From assembly GCA_036266075.1 (NCBI GenBank), contig DATANV010000038.1, positions 1-64,000 of the forward strand: DNA of 64,000 nucleotides, written 5' to 3'. How positions within the stretch are numbered: position 1 is the first letter of the stretch; each line of letters starts with the position of its first letter. Origin of the DNA: VRUE01 sp036266075 (GTDB lineage: Bacteria > Actinomycetota > Thermoleophilia > Solirubrobacterales > 70-9). A program made the position numbers and the translations under genes. The notes beneath the pieces were generated by a model. That model had not been told where the DNA came from, did not search any database, and saw only the letters and a list, made by a program, of their open reading frames with translations. Shown piece by piece: positions 1 through 9,120 of the stretch.

Positions 1-75
1 CTTGTACTTTTTCGCACAGACTACTCGGCGAGAGCCCCACGTTCCCGGCGACAAAGTTAAGTGGAGGGCCCCACC
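1..75. repeat. Left-edge copy of dispersed inverted-repeat element, cut by the window
   Basis: The first 60 bases begin CTTGTACTTTTTCGC and end GCGACAAAGTTAAGTGG. The same start and end (CTTGTACTTTTT ... AAAGTTAAGTGG) recur at 32044-32110, and the middle (TTCGCACAGACTACTCGGCGAGAG-like) resembles the core at 14349-14372. The inner arms ACTTTTTCGC and GCGACAAAGT are nearly complementary. The outer left arm would lie outside the window. The frame of the following gene stays open through the element. Confidence 0.6.
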
Positions 76-131
76 GACACCCTGCAAAAACCCTCGAAGT
101 TCGAAGTTCGCCCCTGCGCCAGCTCGGTGGC

Positions 132-1541
132 TTGCTGGGTGGCTTGCGTAACGACGACCTGCTGATCGCGATCGAGCGCCCGTCGCCCGCGAAGAATCGC
201 GCGCTCGCGATCGGGATCGCAGGGCGAGGGTTCGACGGCGACCTGACGTCAGACAGCACGCGGACCGACGGCTATGTGCTGACGACCGACATCGCCCCGA
301 CGATCCTGGGGCGACTGGGGGTCGCGGTGCCCGCTGAGATGTCGGGTCAGCCGATCCGCTCCGAGGGAGCGATCGACGCCGCTGCGGTCGAATCGCTTGG
401 CGATCGGATGGCGATCGTCTCCGAACGCCGGGGCCCCGTGATCGGGTTGCCGCTGGCGATTTGGCTCGGGGCACTCGCCCTGGCGATCATCGCGGCTCGC
501 GGCCTGGCGGCGCTCGGCGTCGGCGAGGTCACCCCGGGGCAGCGACTGGCGCGCCGCGGCGTCGCCCTCGTCGGCCTCGCCATCGTCTACCTGCCGCTGA
601 CGTTACTCGCCGGTGCCGCGCTCGAACCGAGCCAGGGCGTCGAACAGCTACTGGTCGGCCTCGGCGCCCCCCTGCTGGCCCTGGCGACGCTGGTCGCGGT
701 TGGCGGCTACGGCGCCCTCGCTATCGCCGCCAGCGCCACCGTGCTCGCCTACGCGGTCGACGTCATCGCCGGCTCGCCGCTCACCTCGCTCTCGCTGCTC
801 GGCCCCAATCCTGGGCTTGGGGTCCGCTTCTACGGGATCGGCAACGAGCTGGAGGCGCTGCTGGCGGTTCTGGTCGTGGCGGGGACGGGCGCCGGGATTA
901 CCGCCTGTGGCGCCTTGGGCTCGCTATCCGGACCCAAGCTGCCACAACGGCGAGCGGCAGTGGCTTTTCTCGCGACCGGTTTCGTCACGGCAGCCGTCTT
1001 CGCGGCCGGGCGGTTCGGCGCCGACGTTGGCGCGGCGATCGTGTTGCCGCTCGGCGCCGCCGCCGCCGCGGCGGCGATCGCCGCTCGGCGCCGCCGCACG
1101 GCACTCTTCGTCCTTGCCCTCCCATTTGCCGCGCTTGCCCTGCTCGCCTTTGCCGACCTGCTGAGCGGCGCCGACGCCCATCTGACCCGTTCGGTGCTCG
1201 ACGCCGGCGGGCTAGAAGACCTTGCCGACGTCGCCCAGCGCCGGCTGCAGCTCTCCGCGCACAGCTTCGCGCGCCCGGTCGTCTTCGTCTTCATGCCACT
1301 GATCGCCGCCGCGGCCGTCCTCGCATTCATACGCCGCGACCGCGTCGCGGCCTGGCTGGGCGACGTCCCGGCGATGCGCGCCGGGCTTCTCGGCGCGACC
1401 GTCGCCACCGCCGCCGGCACCCTCGCCAACGATTCCGGCGCCCTGCTGCTCGAGATAGGCGCCGCCTACCTGCTCGTCTTCACGAGCTACGTTTGGGCCG
1501 AAGCGACCGGTCCAAGCGGCAAGTCGCAGGCCAAGCTGTAG
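132..1541 (+). CDS. Polytopic membrane protein with remnant alkaline-phosphatase-like N-terminus
   Basis: I do not recognise a named family. Residues 1-75 contain STRTDGYVLTTDIAPTILGRLG and a PAEMSGQPI segment, which looks like the C-terminal part of an alkaline-phosphatase or sulfatase-type domain. From about residue 105 to the end there are some 10-11 hydrophobic membrane segments. TTG at 132 is the first start in the track, but the frame is open without a stop to the left edge and the upstream translation (QLGGLLGG) reads like protein, so the real gene is probably longer or was truncated by the repeat at 1-75. The next gene, on the same strand, is a lipid-type glycosyltransferase, which suggests envelope biology. 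Function is unknown. Confidence 0.6.
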   Translation: MLGGLRNDDLLIAIERPSPAKNRALAIGIAGRGFDGDLTSDSTRTDGYVLTTDIAPTILGRLGVAVPAEMSGQPIRSEGAIDAAAVESLGDRMAIVSERRGPVIGLPLAIWLGALALAIIAARGLAALGVGEVTPGQRLARRGVALVGLAIVYLPLTLLAGAALEPSQGVEQLLVGLGAPLLALATLVAVGGYGALAIAASATVLAYAVDVIAGSPLTSLSLLGPNPGLGVRFYGIGNELEALLAVLVVAGTGAGITACGALGSLSGPKLPQRRAAVAFLATGFVTAAVFAAGRFGADVGAAIVLPLGAAAAAAAIAARRRRTALFVLALPFAALALLAFADLLSGADAHLTRSVLDAGGLEDLADVAQRRLQLSAHSFARPVVFVFMPLIAAAAVLAFIRRDRVAAWLGDVPAMRAGLLGATVATAAGTLANDSGALLLEIGAAYLLVFTSYVWAEATGPSGKSQAKL

Positions 1542-1603
1542 AGCCGCGCATACTGTGGGTTTTGCCCGGTCGAGGCCGGGGCATCGTCTAGGCTTTGCCG
1601 TTC

Positions 1604-3934
1604 GTGCGAATCGCTCTCGTCTCGCCATATTCCTGGAGTTACCAGGGCGGCGTGAACCGACACGTTGAGGCGCTTGCCGAGGAGTTCCTCGGGCGTGGCC
1701 ATTACGTTCGCGTGCTGGCGCCCTTCGACCCGCCCGACCGGCTCAGCCGGGTGCTGCACCGCGCGCCGGCAGAGGACCGGAAGGTGCCCGATTACCTCGT
1801 GCCGCTCGGTCGCACCGCGGGGTTCTCGGCCAACGGTGCGGTCTCCAACCTCGCTCCCTTCCCGGCTGGCGGCGTCGTCGCCCCGCGTCGCGAGCTTCGC
1901 CAGGGCCGCTTCGACGTGATCCACGTCCACGAGCCGGTCGTGCCGCTGGTCGGCTGGAACGCGGCGCTCGGCGCTCGCACCCCGGTCGTCGGCACCTTCC
2001 ATGCCTACTCGACCAAGGCAGTGCCCAACCACATCGCCTCGGCGCTCGGGGCGCGGCGCGTCTTCAACCGGCTTGCGGCGCGGATCGCCGTTTCCGAGGC
2101 GGCCGCCTGGACCGGCCGTCGCTGGTTCGGCGGCCATTACGAGATCGTTCCCAACGGCGTCGACGTCGAGGCCGCGCCGCCGGGCCCCAAGCCGCGGAGC
2201 GAGGAGCTGCGCGTGCTCTTCGTCGGTCGACCCGAGGAGCGCAAGGGCCTGCCGATCCTGTTGACCGCCTTCGACGCTCTGGTCGAGCACGTGCCCGCCC
2301 GCCTGACAGTGATTGGCGCCGGTCGCGACGACGTCCTTCGGTACCTCGCCGACCCACAGACGATGGAGGCGATCGACGCCCGCGGGCGGGTGCCGGAAGC
2401 GGAGCTCTGGCACGCTCTGCACGAGGCCGACGTGCTCTGCGCGCCATCGCTGGCCGGCGAGAGCTTCGGCATGGTCCTGACCGAGGCCTTCGCCGCCGGC
2501 ACGCCGGCGATCGCCTCGGCAATCGCCGGTTACAGCGACGTGGTCAGCCACGGCGTCGACGGTGTCCTCGTCCCGCCCGGCGATCCGCAACGCCTGGCCG
2601 AGGAGCTGCAGCGAGCCCATCTCGAGCCCGAGCGCTTGGCGGCGATGGGCGATGCGGCCCGCAAGAGCGCTCAGCGCTACGCCTGGCCACGCGTCGCCGA
2701 CCAGGTCACCGACGTCTATGAGCGGGCGGCGATCGAGGCGCTGGCCCCGGCCACCGCGGCCGAGCGCGTCGCCCACTGGGCCGGCATCCGCCCCGCTGAC
2801 GGCAGCCCGCCGCGCCCGCCGCAGCGCCTCCCCTCCTTGGATCCGCCCCTTGCCGAGGGCGGCAGCCGCAAGCGCCGCATCGCGCGCCGCGCCGGCCTCG
2901 CCGTGGCCGGCGCGCTGGGCGTCGGCCTGACGGCGCTGGCCGCGCAGAAGATCGGCGTCGACAAGGTGCTCGCCAGCATCGTCCGCTCCGACGTCGCCTG
3001 GGTGCTGATCGCCTGCGCGCTAATGGCGTCTTCGCTCTTCTTCCGTGCCGCCTCCTGGTACTGGATCGTGCGGGCGGCGCTGCCGAACCGGCCGGTGCGC
3101 CGCCGTGATGTCACCTCGGCGACGATGATCGGGGTCCTGATGTCGGCCACCCTGCCCGCCCGCCTTGGCGAGCCGGCGAGGGCGATGACGCTCGCCCGCC
3201 GCACCGGCCGCATGCGCGAGACGTTCCCGGTTCTGCTCGGCACGCTCGTCTCGCAGACGCTGCTCAACATCGTTGCCCTGGCGCTGCTTGGGGTGATCAT
3301 CGTCTCCACCACCGACCTCTTCCACTCCAGTACCGAGAGGCTCTTCGCCTTCAGTTTCGTGCCGCTGGTGCTGCTCGTCGTCGTCCTTGTCGGCCCGCTG
3401 CTGATGCGCCGCAACGGCAACGGCCGCCTGGCCCGGATCAGCGCCGCCGTGCACCGTGCGCTGCTGCAGGTGCGGGCGGGGTTGACGGTCTTCCGCAAGC
3501 CGCGCCGAGGCGCCCTCGCCGCCGGTGCCCAGCTCACCGCCTGGGCGATCCAGCTCGCTGCCTGCTGGGCCCTGCTCGCCGCCCTCGGCCTCGACCACCA
3601 CGCCGGGATCGGTGCCGCCGCCGCTGTCCTCTTCGCCGTCAACGTCACCGCCGTCGTGCCGGCCACGCCGTCCAACATCGGCGTCTTCCAGCTGGCCGTG
3701 ATCAGCGTCCTGCACACCGGCTGGGGGATCGGCACCGCCGATGCGCTGGCCTACGGCGTGATCCTGCAGGCGGTCGAGATCGCTACGGCGGTGGCCCTCG
3801 GCCTGCCGGCCCTCGTCCGCGAGGGCCTGACCTGGAGCGACCTGCGGGTGCAGGCCTTGTCCGCCACCCCGGTGCGACTGCAGCCGCAGCCGCCGAGTCG
3901 CGACGCTGCCCGCAGCGAGCGGGTTGGCGTCTAG
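1604..3934 (+). CDS. GT4 glycosyltransferase fused to LPG-synthase/YbhN-type membrane domain
   Basis: The protein has 776 residues. Residues 1-390 are a GT-B family 4 glycosyltransferase: N-terminal VRIALVSPYSW and GGVNRHV, then FVGRPEERKG and the donor-site ESFGMVLTEAFAAGTP, as in the actinobacterial phosphatidylinositol mannosyltransferases. Residues about 415-760 form a polytopic domain of the lysylphosphatidylglycerol-synthase transmembrane (UPF0104) type, with the LPARLGEPARA and VPATPSNIGVFQ motifs. GTG at 1604 is chosen over TTG at 1595 because family members begin at (M)RIALVSPY. The fusion suggests that lipid glycosylation and lipid movement across the membrane are coupled (inference). 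Its stop overlaps the convergent metH stop. Confidence 0.82.
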   Translation: MRIALVSPYSWSYQGGVNRHVEALAEEFLGRGHYVRVLAPFDPPDRLSRVLHRAPAEDRKVPDYLVPLGRTAGFSANGAVSNLAPFPAGGVVAPRRELRQGRFDVIHVHEPVVPLVGWNAALGARTPVVGTFHAYSTKAVPNHIASALGARRVFNRLAARIAVSEAAAWTGRRWFGGHYEIVPNGVDVEAAPPGPKPRSEELRVLFVGRPEERKGLPILLTAFDALVEHVPARLTVIGAGRDDVLRYLADPQTMEAIDARGRVPEAELWHALHEADVLCAPSLAGESFGMVLTEAFAAGTPAIASAIAGYSDVVSHGVDGVLVPPGDPQRLAEELQRAHLEPERLAAMGDAARKSAQRYAWPRVADQVTDVYERAAIEALAPATAAERVAHWAGIRPADGSPPRPPQRLPSLDPPLAEGGSRKRRIARRAGLAVAGALGVGLTALAAQKIGVDKVLASIVRSDVAWVLIACALMASSLFFRAASWYWIVRAALPNRPVRRRDVTSATMIGVLMSATLPARLGEPARAMTLARRTGRMRETFPVLLGTLVSQTLLNIVALALLGVIIVSTTDLFHSSTERLFAFSFVPLVLLVVVLVGPLLMRRNGNGRLARISAAVHRALLQVRAGLTVFRKPRRGALAAGAQLTAWAIQLAACWALLAALGLDHHAGIGAAAAVLFAVNVTAVVPATPSNIGVFQLAVISVLHTGWGIGTADALAYGVILQAVEIATAVALGLPALVREGLTWSDLRVQALSATPVRLQPQPPSRDAARSERVGV

Positions 3935-6900
3935 CTCTCGACCGGCTCGCGCTCGGGCGGCAGGGTGCCACCGCGCTCGGTGCCGGCGATCAGCTCGTCG
4001 GGCGCCTTGCGCTCCGGGATGAAGCCGGACTTCATGCCGAAGTAGACCGCCTGCGGGTGATGGGCGACGATCGCCACCGTCGACTGCTCGGGCATGACCG
4101 CGTAGCCGTCGGAGAGCGTCATCCCGATCTCCTCCAGGCCAAGGAGGCGCCAGACCTTCTCGTGCTCGGCCTGGTCGGGGCAGGCGGGATAGCCCCAGGA
4201 GTAGCGACGACCCTGGTCGAGGTCGATACCCAGCTCGCGCCGCACCTCCGCGTGCAGCCACTCGGCCAGACCCTCGGCCGCCTGCACGCCGAGGCCGTGC
4301 ACGTAGAGCTGCTCGGCGAACTCGCCTTCGCGCTCGAGCCGTTCGATCAGCTCGGTCACCTCGGGGCCGACCGTGACGCCCTGCAGGGCGACGACGTCGC
4401 GCTCGGGTGGGCGGGAATCTGATTCCAGCGGGCGGAAGAAGTCGGCCAGGCAGATGCGGTCGTGCTTCGGCTGGCGGGGGAAGACGAGGCGCTCCAGCTC
4501 GCGCCGCGGGTCCTCGGGGTCGAAGATGACCAGCTCGTTTCCCGCGGCATTGCAAGGGAAGTAGCCGAGGCGGGCACGGGGGCGGAGGTAGTCCTGCTCG
4601 CGCCACATCCGCTCCAGCCGCGGCGCGAAGCCCTCCTCCTCGCCGTTGCCCTCGACCAGCTCGCGCCAGGCCTCGCCCTTGACGCCTTTGCCCCCCCAGT
4701 GCAGCTTGAAAAGCACGTGGCGGTCGAGGTACGGGAAGACCTCGTCGAGGTCAAAGTCGACCTCGCGCACGCCGAGGAAGGGCGGCTCGGGGATCGGGTT
4801 GTCGGTGCGGGCGGCCGAGCGCACGCTGGCGTCGCTGGTCGGCGGCGCGTCGTCGACCTCGACCGGCTTCTCGCGCAGCTGCTGTGCCTCGGCGCGGATC
4901 CGCTCGACCAGGGCGGCGCGCGCCTCCTCGTCGATCAGCGCGTCCATCGTGTCGAGGCCCTGGAAGGCGTCCTTGCAGTAGAAGACGCCGGGCTCGTAGA
5001 CATCGTCGGAGTCCTTGCCGTGCGGGTAGAGGGTGCGGCGGCCGAAGTCGCGGTTGATCGCGGCGCCGCCGATCAGCACCGGGAACTCGAGCCCGCGCTG
5101 GTGCAGCTCCTGCACGCAGATCGGCATCTGTTTGGAAGTCGAGACGAGCAGCGCCGAGAGGCCGATCGCGTCGGCCTCGTTCTCGACCGCCGCCTCGATG
5201 ATCGTCTCGACCGGCACCTGCTTGCCGAGATCGACGACGGTGTAGCCGTTGTTGGTGAGGATCGTGTTGACCAGCGACTTGCCGATGTCGTGCACGTCGC
5301 CGAACACGGTCGCGATCACGACCTTGCCCTTGCTGTGGCCCTCGATCCGGTCGAGGTAGTTCTCCAGCTGGGCGACGGCGCGCTTCATCACTTCGGCCGA
5401 CTGCAGGACGAAGGGCAGGATCAGTTCGCCCGCGCCGAATTTGTCGCCGACCTCCTTCATCGCCGGCAACAGCACCTGGTTGAGCGTCGGGACGGCACCG
5501 ATCTTCTCGACCGAGCGGTCGATCCACTCCTCGACCCCGTCCTTCTTACGGCGCAGGATGTGCCAGTGCAGGGCCTCCTCGGGCTCCATGCCCTCGGTCG
5601 GGTCGCCCGTCTCCTCGGCCGCCTCCTCGCCCTTTGACTCGAAGTGGGCGATGAAGCGCTCCAGCGCGTCCTCGCGCCGGTTGAAGACCAGGTCGTCGGT
5701 CAGCTCGCGCTCGGAGTCGGAGATCTCCGCGTAGGGCGTGATGTGGTTGGGGTTGACCATCGCCAGGTCGAGCCCCGCCTCGACGCAGTGGTGCAGGAAG
5801 ACCGAGTTGAGGACCGCGCGCGCCGGCTGGCCGACGCCGAAGGAGACGTTGGAGACGCCGAGCGAGGTCTTGACGCCGGGGATCTCCGCCTTGATCCGGC
5901 GGATTCCCTCGATCGTCTCGACCGCCGAGGGCTTCCACTCGTCGTCGCCGGTGGTCAGGGTGAAGGTGAGCGCGTCGAAGATCAGCGCCTCGGGATCGAG
6001 CCCGTGCTCCCCGCAGGCCAGGTCGCGGATCCGCTTGGCGATCTCGACCTTGCGCTCAGCCGTCTTCGCCATTCCGACCTCGTCGATGGTCAGCGCGATC
6101 AGCCCCGCGCCGTGCGCCCTTGCCAGCGGGATCACGCGGTCGGCCTTGTCGCGGCCCGCCTCGAGGTTGATCGAGTTGACGATCGCCCTGCCGGGGATCT
6201 TCTCCAGTGCGGCCTCGATCACCTCGGGCTCGGTCGAGTCGACCTGGATCGGCGCCGGCTGGGTTAGCGAGACCCGCTCGACCACCGCCTGCATCTGGGC
6301 GTCCTCGTCCTGGCGCTCGGTCAGCGCCACGCAGACGTCGAGCACGTGGGCGCCGCCTTCGACCTGGTCTTCGGCGACCTGGACGAGGCCGTCGTAGTCG
6401 TCGGCCAGCAGCAGCTCCTTCGCCTTTTTCGAGCCCTGCGAGTTGACGCGCTCACCGACCAGGGTCGGCCGCGGCTCTTGGACCAGTGCGGTCGAGGTCA
6501 TCATCGAAGAGATCTGGGGCGGACCCGGCGCCGGACGCTCGCCGGGCACACGGCCCTCCACCCGCTCGCGGATCGCGGCGATGTGCTCGGGCGTCGTGCC
6601 GCAGCAGCCGCCGACGATCCCGACCCCGTAGCGCTCGACGAACTCACCCAGCGTCGCCGCCAGCGGCTCGGGCTGTTCGGGGAAGATCGTCTCGCCGTCG
6701 GGCCCCTGCAGCGGCAGGCCGGCGTTGGGGATGCAGTGGACCGGCAGCGGACTGTTCTCGCCGAGGAAGCGGATCGCCTCGCGCATGTCCTCGGGCCCGG
6801 TCGAGCAGTTGAGGCCGATCACGTCGACCTCGAGCGCAGCCAGCGTCGTCAGCACCGCCTGGATGTCGGTGCCGAGCAGCATCTTGCCGCCCTGCGGCAG

Positions 6901-7479
6901 CAGCGAGACGCTGGTCTGGATCGGCAGGGTGCGTCCGGTCGCGGCAAACGCCTCGCGGGCGCCGAAGATCGCCGCCTTGACCTCGAGGATGTCCTGCGCG
7001 GTCTCGATGATGATCAGGTCGGCGCCGCCCTCGACGAGGCCGCGGGCCTGCTCGGCGAAGACCTCGACCAGGCGTCCGAAGGAGATGTCGCCGAGCGTCG
7101 CATCGTCGGAGGCGGGCAGGAAGCCGGTGGGGCCTATTGAGCCGGCGACGAAGCGCTCCTCGCCGGCCGCCTTGCGGGCGATCTGCGCCGCCTTGACGTT
7201 TATCTCCAGCGTTTGCTCGTCGAGCCCCCACTCTTCGAGCTTCAGCCGCGACCCCTGGAAGGTGTCGGTCTCGACCACCTCGGCGCCGGCCTCGAGCATC
7301 GAGGAATGGACGCCCTCGATCACGTCGGGACGGTGCAGGACGAGCGCCTCGTGGCATTTGCCCTGCAGGCCCCCGTAATCGGCCTGCGTCAGGTCGAACT
7401 GCTCCAGGGTCGCGCCCATGCCGCCGTCGAAGACGACGATGCGCTCCCTGGTGGCGGCTATGTAATCGCGCTCCGGCAC
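3931..7479 (-). CDS. metH: Cobalamin-dependent methionine synthase MetH
   Basis: The 1182-residue protein has full E. coli-type domain order. It transfers the methyl group of 5-methyltetrahydrofolate to homocysteine through methylcobalamin. The homocysteine-binding domain runs to about residue 310, with the zinc-binding GGCCGT near residue 290. A pterin-binding domain follows (about 330-600). The cobalamin module has DVHDIGKS at residues 728-735, whose His is the lower cobalt ligand. The activation domain fills the C-terminus, with GYPACPDQAEHEKVW and the SDGYAVMPEQS segment. The start MPERDYIAATRER leads directly into FDGGMGATLEQ. The gene is divergent from tatD across about 95 bases. I saw no cobalamin or SAM riboswitch there. 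Confidence 0.96.
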   Translation of the reverse strand: MPERDYIAATRERIVVFDGGMGATLEQFDLTQADYGGLQGKCHEALVLHRPDVIEGVHSSMLEAGAEVVETDTFQGSRLKLEEWGLDEQTLEINVKAAQIARKAAGEERFVAGSIGPTGFLPASDDATLGDISFGRLVEVFAEQARGLVEGGADLIIIETAQDILEVKAAIFGAREAFAATGRTLPIQTSVSLLPQGGKMLLGTDIQAVLTTLAALEVDVIGLNCSTGPEDMREAIRFLGENSPLPVHCIPNAGLPLQGPDGETIFPEQPEPLAATLGEFVERYGVGIVGGCCGTTPEHIAAIRERVEGRVPGERPAPGPPQISSMMTSTALVQEPRPTLVGERVNSQGSKKAKELLLADDYDGLVQVAEDQVEGGAHVLDVCVALTERQDEDAQMQAVVERVSLTQPAPIQVDSTEPEVIEAALEKIPGRAIVNSINLEAGRDKADRVIPLARAHGAGLIALTIDEVGMAKTAERKVEIAKRIRDLACGEHGLDPEALIFDALTFTLTTGDDEWKPSAVETIEGIRRIKAEIPGVKTSLGVSNVSFGVGQPARAVLNSVFLHHCVEAGLDLAMVNPNHITPYAEISDSERELTDDLVFNRREDALERFIAHFESKGEEAAEETGDPTEGMEPEEALHWHILRRKKDGVEEWIDRSVEKIGAVPTLNQVLLPAMKEVGDKFGAGELILPFVLQSAEVMKRAVAQLENYLDRIEGHSKGKVVIATVFGDVHDIGKSLVNTILTNNGYTVVDLGKQVPVETIIEAAVENEADAIGLSALLVSTSKQMPICVQELHQRGLEFPVLIGGAAINRDFGRRTLYPHGKDSDDVYEPGVFYCKDAFQGLDTMDALIDEEARAALVERIRAEAQQLREKPVEVDDAPPTSDASVRSAARTDNPIPEPPFLGVREVDFDLDEVFPYLDRHVLFKLHWGGKGVKGEAWRELVEGNGEEEGFAPRLERMWREQDYLRPRARLGYFPCNAAGNELVIFDPEDPRRELERLVFPRQPKHDRICLADFFRPLESDSRPPERDVVALQGVTVGPEVTELIERLEREGEFAEQLYVHGLGVQAAEGLAEWLHAEVRRELGIDLDQGRRYSWGYPACPDQAEHEKVWRLLGLEEIGMTLSDGYAVMPEQSTVAIVAHHPQAVYFGMKSGFIPERKAPDELIAGTERGGTLPPEREPVES

Positions 7480-7574
7480 AGTGAAAAGAGGCTACCTGCC
7501 CCCTGCTTGCGGTCGTATTTCTTTCCGGTATGCGGGAACAACTACGACCTCAACGCTGAAATAGGCTGGAGAGG

Positions 7575-8339
7575 ATGATCGACTCGCACACCCACCTCTT
7601 TCTCTGCGAGCGGCCGGAGGACGATTTGGTGGCGAGTGCACGCCAGGCAGGCGTCAACCGGCTGCTCAACGTCGGCCTCGGCGGCGAGAACGAGAGGGCC
7701 ATCGCTGCCGCCGAGCGCCACCAGGGGGTTTTCGCCAGCGTCGGTTGTCACCCGACCGAAGCGAACGGCTTCGACGACGCCCAGGCCGCCGAGATCGCCC
7801 GGTTGGCGGGCCACGAGAAGGTGCTGGCGATCGGCGAGACCGGCATCGACTACTACCGCGACGCCGCCAGCCCGACCGATCAGCGGCGGGCTTTCGAGGC
7901 GCAGATCGAGATCGCCTGCGATCTCGATCTGCCAATCGTGATCCACGCCCGCGACCCGGAGGGTCAGACGACGGCAAGCGACGAGATCTTCGAGCTGCTG
8001 GACGCCAGGGCGGCTGACCGGCCGGTGATCCTGCACTGCTTCTCGGCGCCTTGGCGGGCAGCCGACGCCGCCGAGCGCGGCTGGTACTGCTCGTTTGCCG
8101 GCCACGTCAGCTACCCGGCCTCCGGCGAGCTGCGCGAGGCGGCGGCGACGCTCCCCGCGGAGCTGGTCCTGGTCGAGACCGATGCCCCCTACCTGGCGCC
8201 GCAGACGATGCGCGGCAAGCCGAACGAGCCGGCCTACGTCGTCGACACCGCCAAGGTCGTCGCCGAGGCGCGCGGCGTCTCCTACGAGGAGCTGGAGGCG
8301 ACGGTCGAGGCCAACGCCCGGCGCGTCTTCGGCTGGTAG
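7575..8339 (+). CDS. tatD: TatD-family metal-dependent hydrolase (DNase)
   Basis: The 254-residue protein is a TIM-barrel amidohydrolase with the N-terminal metal motif MIDSHTHL, the GETGIDYYRD segment, a VIHARD strand, ILHCFSAPW and a terminal VETDAPYLAP. Family members are metal-dependent 3'-5' nucleases acting in DNA repair or turnover. It is first in a tight run with rsmA (9-base gap) and ispE, an order common in Gram-positives. An ATG start preceded by GGAGAGG (about 5 bases) supports the start. Confidence 0.93.
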   Translation: MIDSHTHLFLCERPEDDLVASARQAGVNRLLNVGLGGENERAIAAAERHQGVFASVGCHPTEANGFDDAQAAEIARLAGHEKVLAIGETGIDYYRDAASPTDQRRAFEAQIEIACDLDLPIVIHARDPEGQTTASDEIFELLDARAADRPVILHCFSAPWRAADAAERGWYCSFAGHVSYPASGELREAAATLPAELVLVETDAPYLAPQTMRGKPNEPAYVVDTAKVVAEARGVSYEELEATVEANARRVFGW

Positions 8340-8348
8340 CGCGACACG

Positions 8349-9113
8349 ATGGTGCGGCTGGGGCAGAACTTCCTCGCCGATCCCAATCTGCTCGACGCGA
8401 TCGTGCGCGACGCCGAGCTGGCGCCGGACGACGTCGTGCTCGAGGTCGGCGCCGGGGAGGGGGTTCTGACCGAGCGGCTGGCGCCGGCTGTGTCTTACGT
8501 CCACACGGTCGAGTTGGACCGCAGCCTGGAGCAGAGACTGGCGCCGCTGGCGGCCCTGCCGAACGTCGCGCTGCACTGGGGCGATGCGATGAGGATCGAT
8601 TTCTCCGCGCTCGACCCGGCACCGACCGCGCTGGTCGCCAACCTGCCCTATGCGATCGCCACGCCGCTGCTGCTGCGGACGATCGAGAAGCTGCCCTCGC
8701 TGATGGGCTGGACGGCGATGGTCCAACGCGAGATCGCCGATCGCCTACGGGCGGCGCCGGGCAGCCGCACCTACGGCTCGCCCAGCGCGCTCGTCCAGCT
8801 GGCCTGCGAGGTGAGGTTGCTGCGGACCGTCGACCCTGCCGTCTTCCGGCCGCGGCCGCGAGTCGAGTCGGCGATCCTCGCCTTGCGGCGCATCGGCCCC
8901 GCGCCCGATCCGGCCACTCGCGACCTGGTCCGTGCCGCCTTCGCCCACCGCCGCAAGTCGCTGGCGCGCTCGCTCGAGCACGCGGCGCCGGGCTCGCTCG
9001 ACGGCGTCCGGGCTGCGCTGCGAGAGCTGGGCCTACCCGAGGATGCTCGCGCCGAGTCGCTGGCTCCTGCGCAGTTCGCCGACCTGGCGGCGAGACTGCG
9101 CGGCGATGGGTGA
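8349..9113 (+). CDS. rsmA: 16S rRNA dimethyladenosine transferase RsmA/KsgA
   Basis: The 254-residue Rossmann methyltransferase dimethylates the two adjacent adenosines near the 3' end of 16S rRNA. Visible motifs are the N-terminal GQNFLADPNLLD, the SAM-binding EVGAGEGVLTERL, the acidic HTVELDRS and the catalytic NLPYAIATPLL. The C-terminal helical domain carries FRPRPRVESAIL and FAHRRKSLARSL, as in KsgA. The gene lies between tatD and ispE, and its stop is 7 bases before the ispE ATG. Confidence 0.95.
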   Translation: MVRLGQNFLADPNLLDAIVRDAELAPDDVVLEVGAGEGVLTERLAPAVSYVHTVELDRSLEQRLAPLAALPNVALHWGDAMRIDFSALDPAPTALVANLPYAIATPLLLRTIEKLPSLMGWTAMVQREIADRLRAAPGSRTYGSPSALVQLACEVRLLRTVDPAVFRPRPRVESAILALRRIGPAPDPATRDLVRAAFAHRRKSLARSLEHAAPGSLDGVRAALRELGLPEDARAESLAPAQFADLAARLRGDG

Positions 9114-9120
9114 GACTCCG

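Noticed and set aside
7480..7574. Cobalamin or SAM riboswitch before metH
   Set aside because: The 95-base divergent gap is too short and shows no B12-box or SAM-riboswitch pattern.
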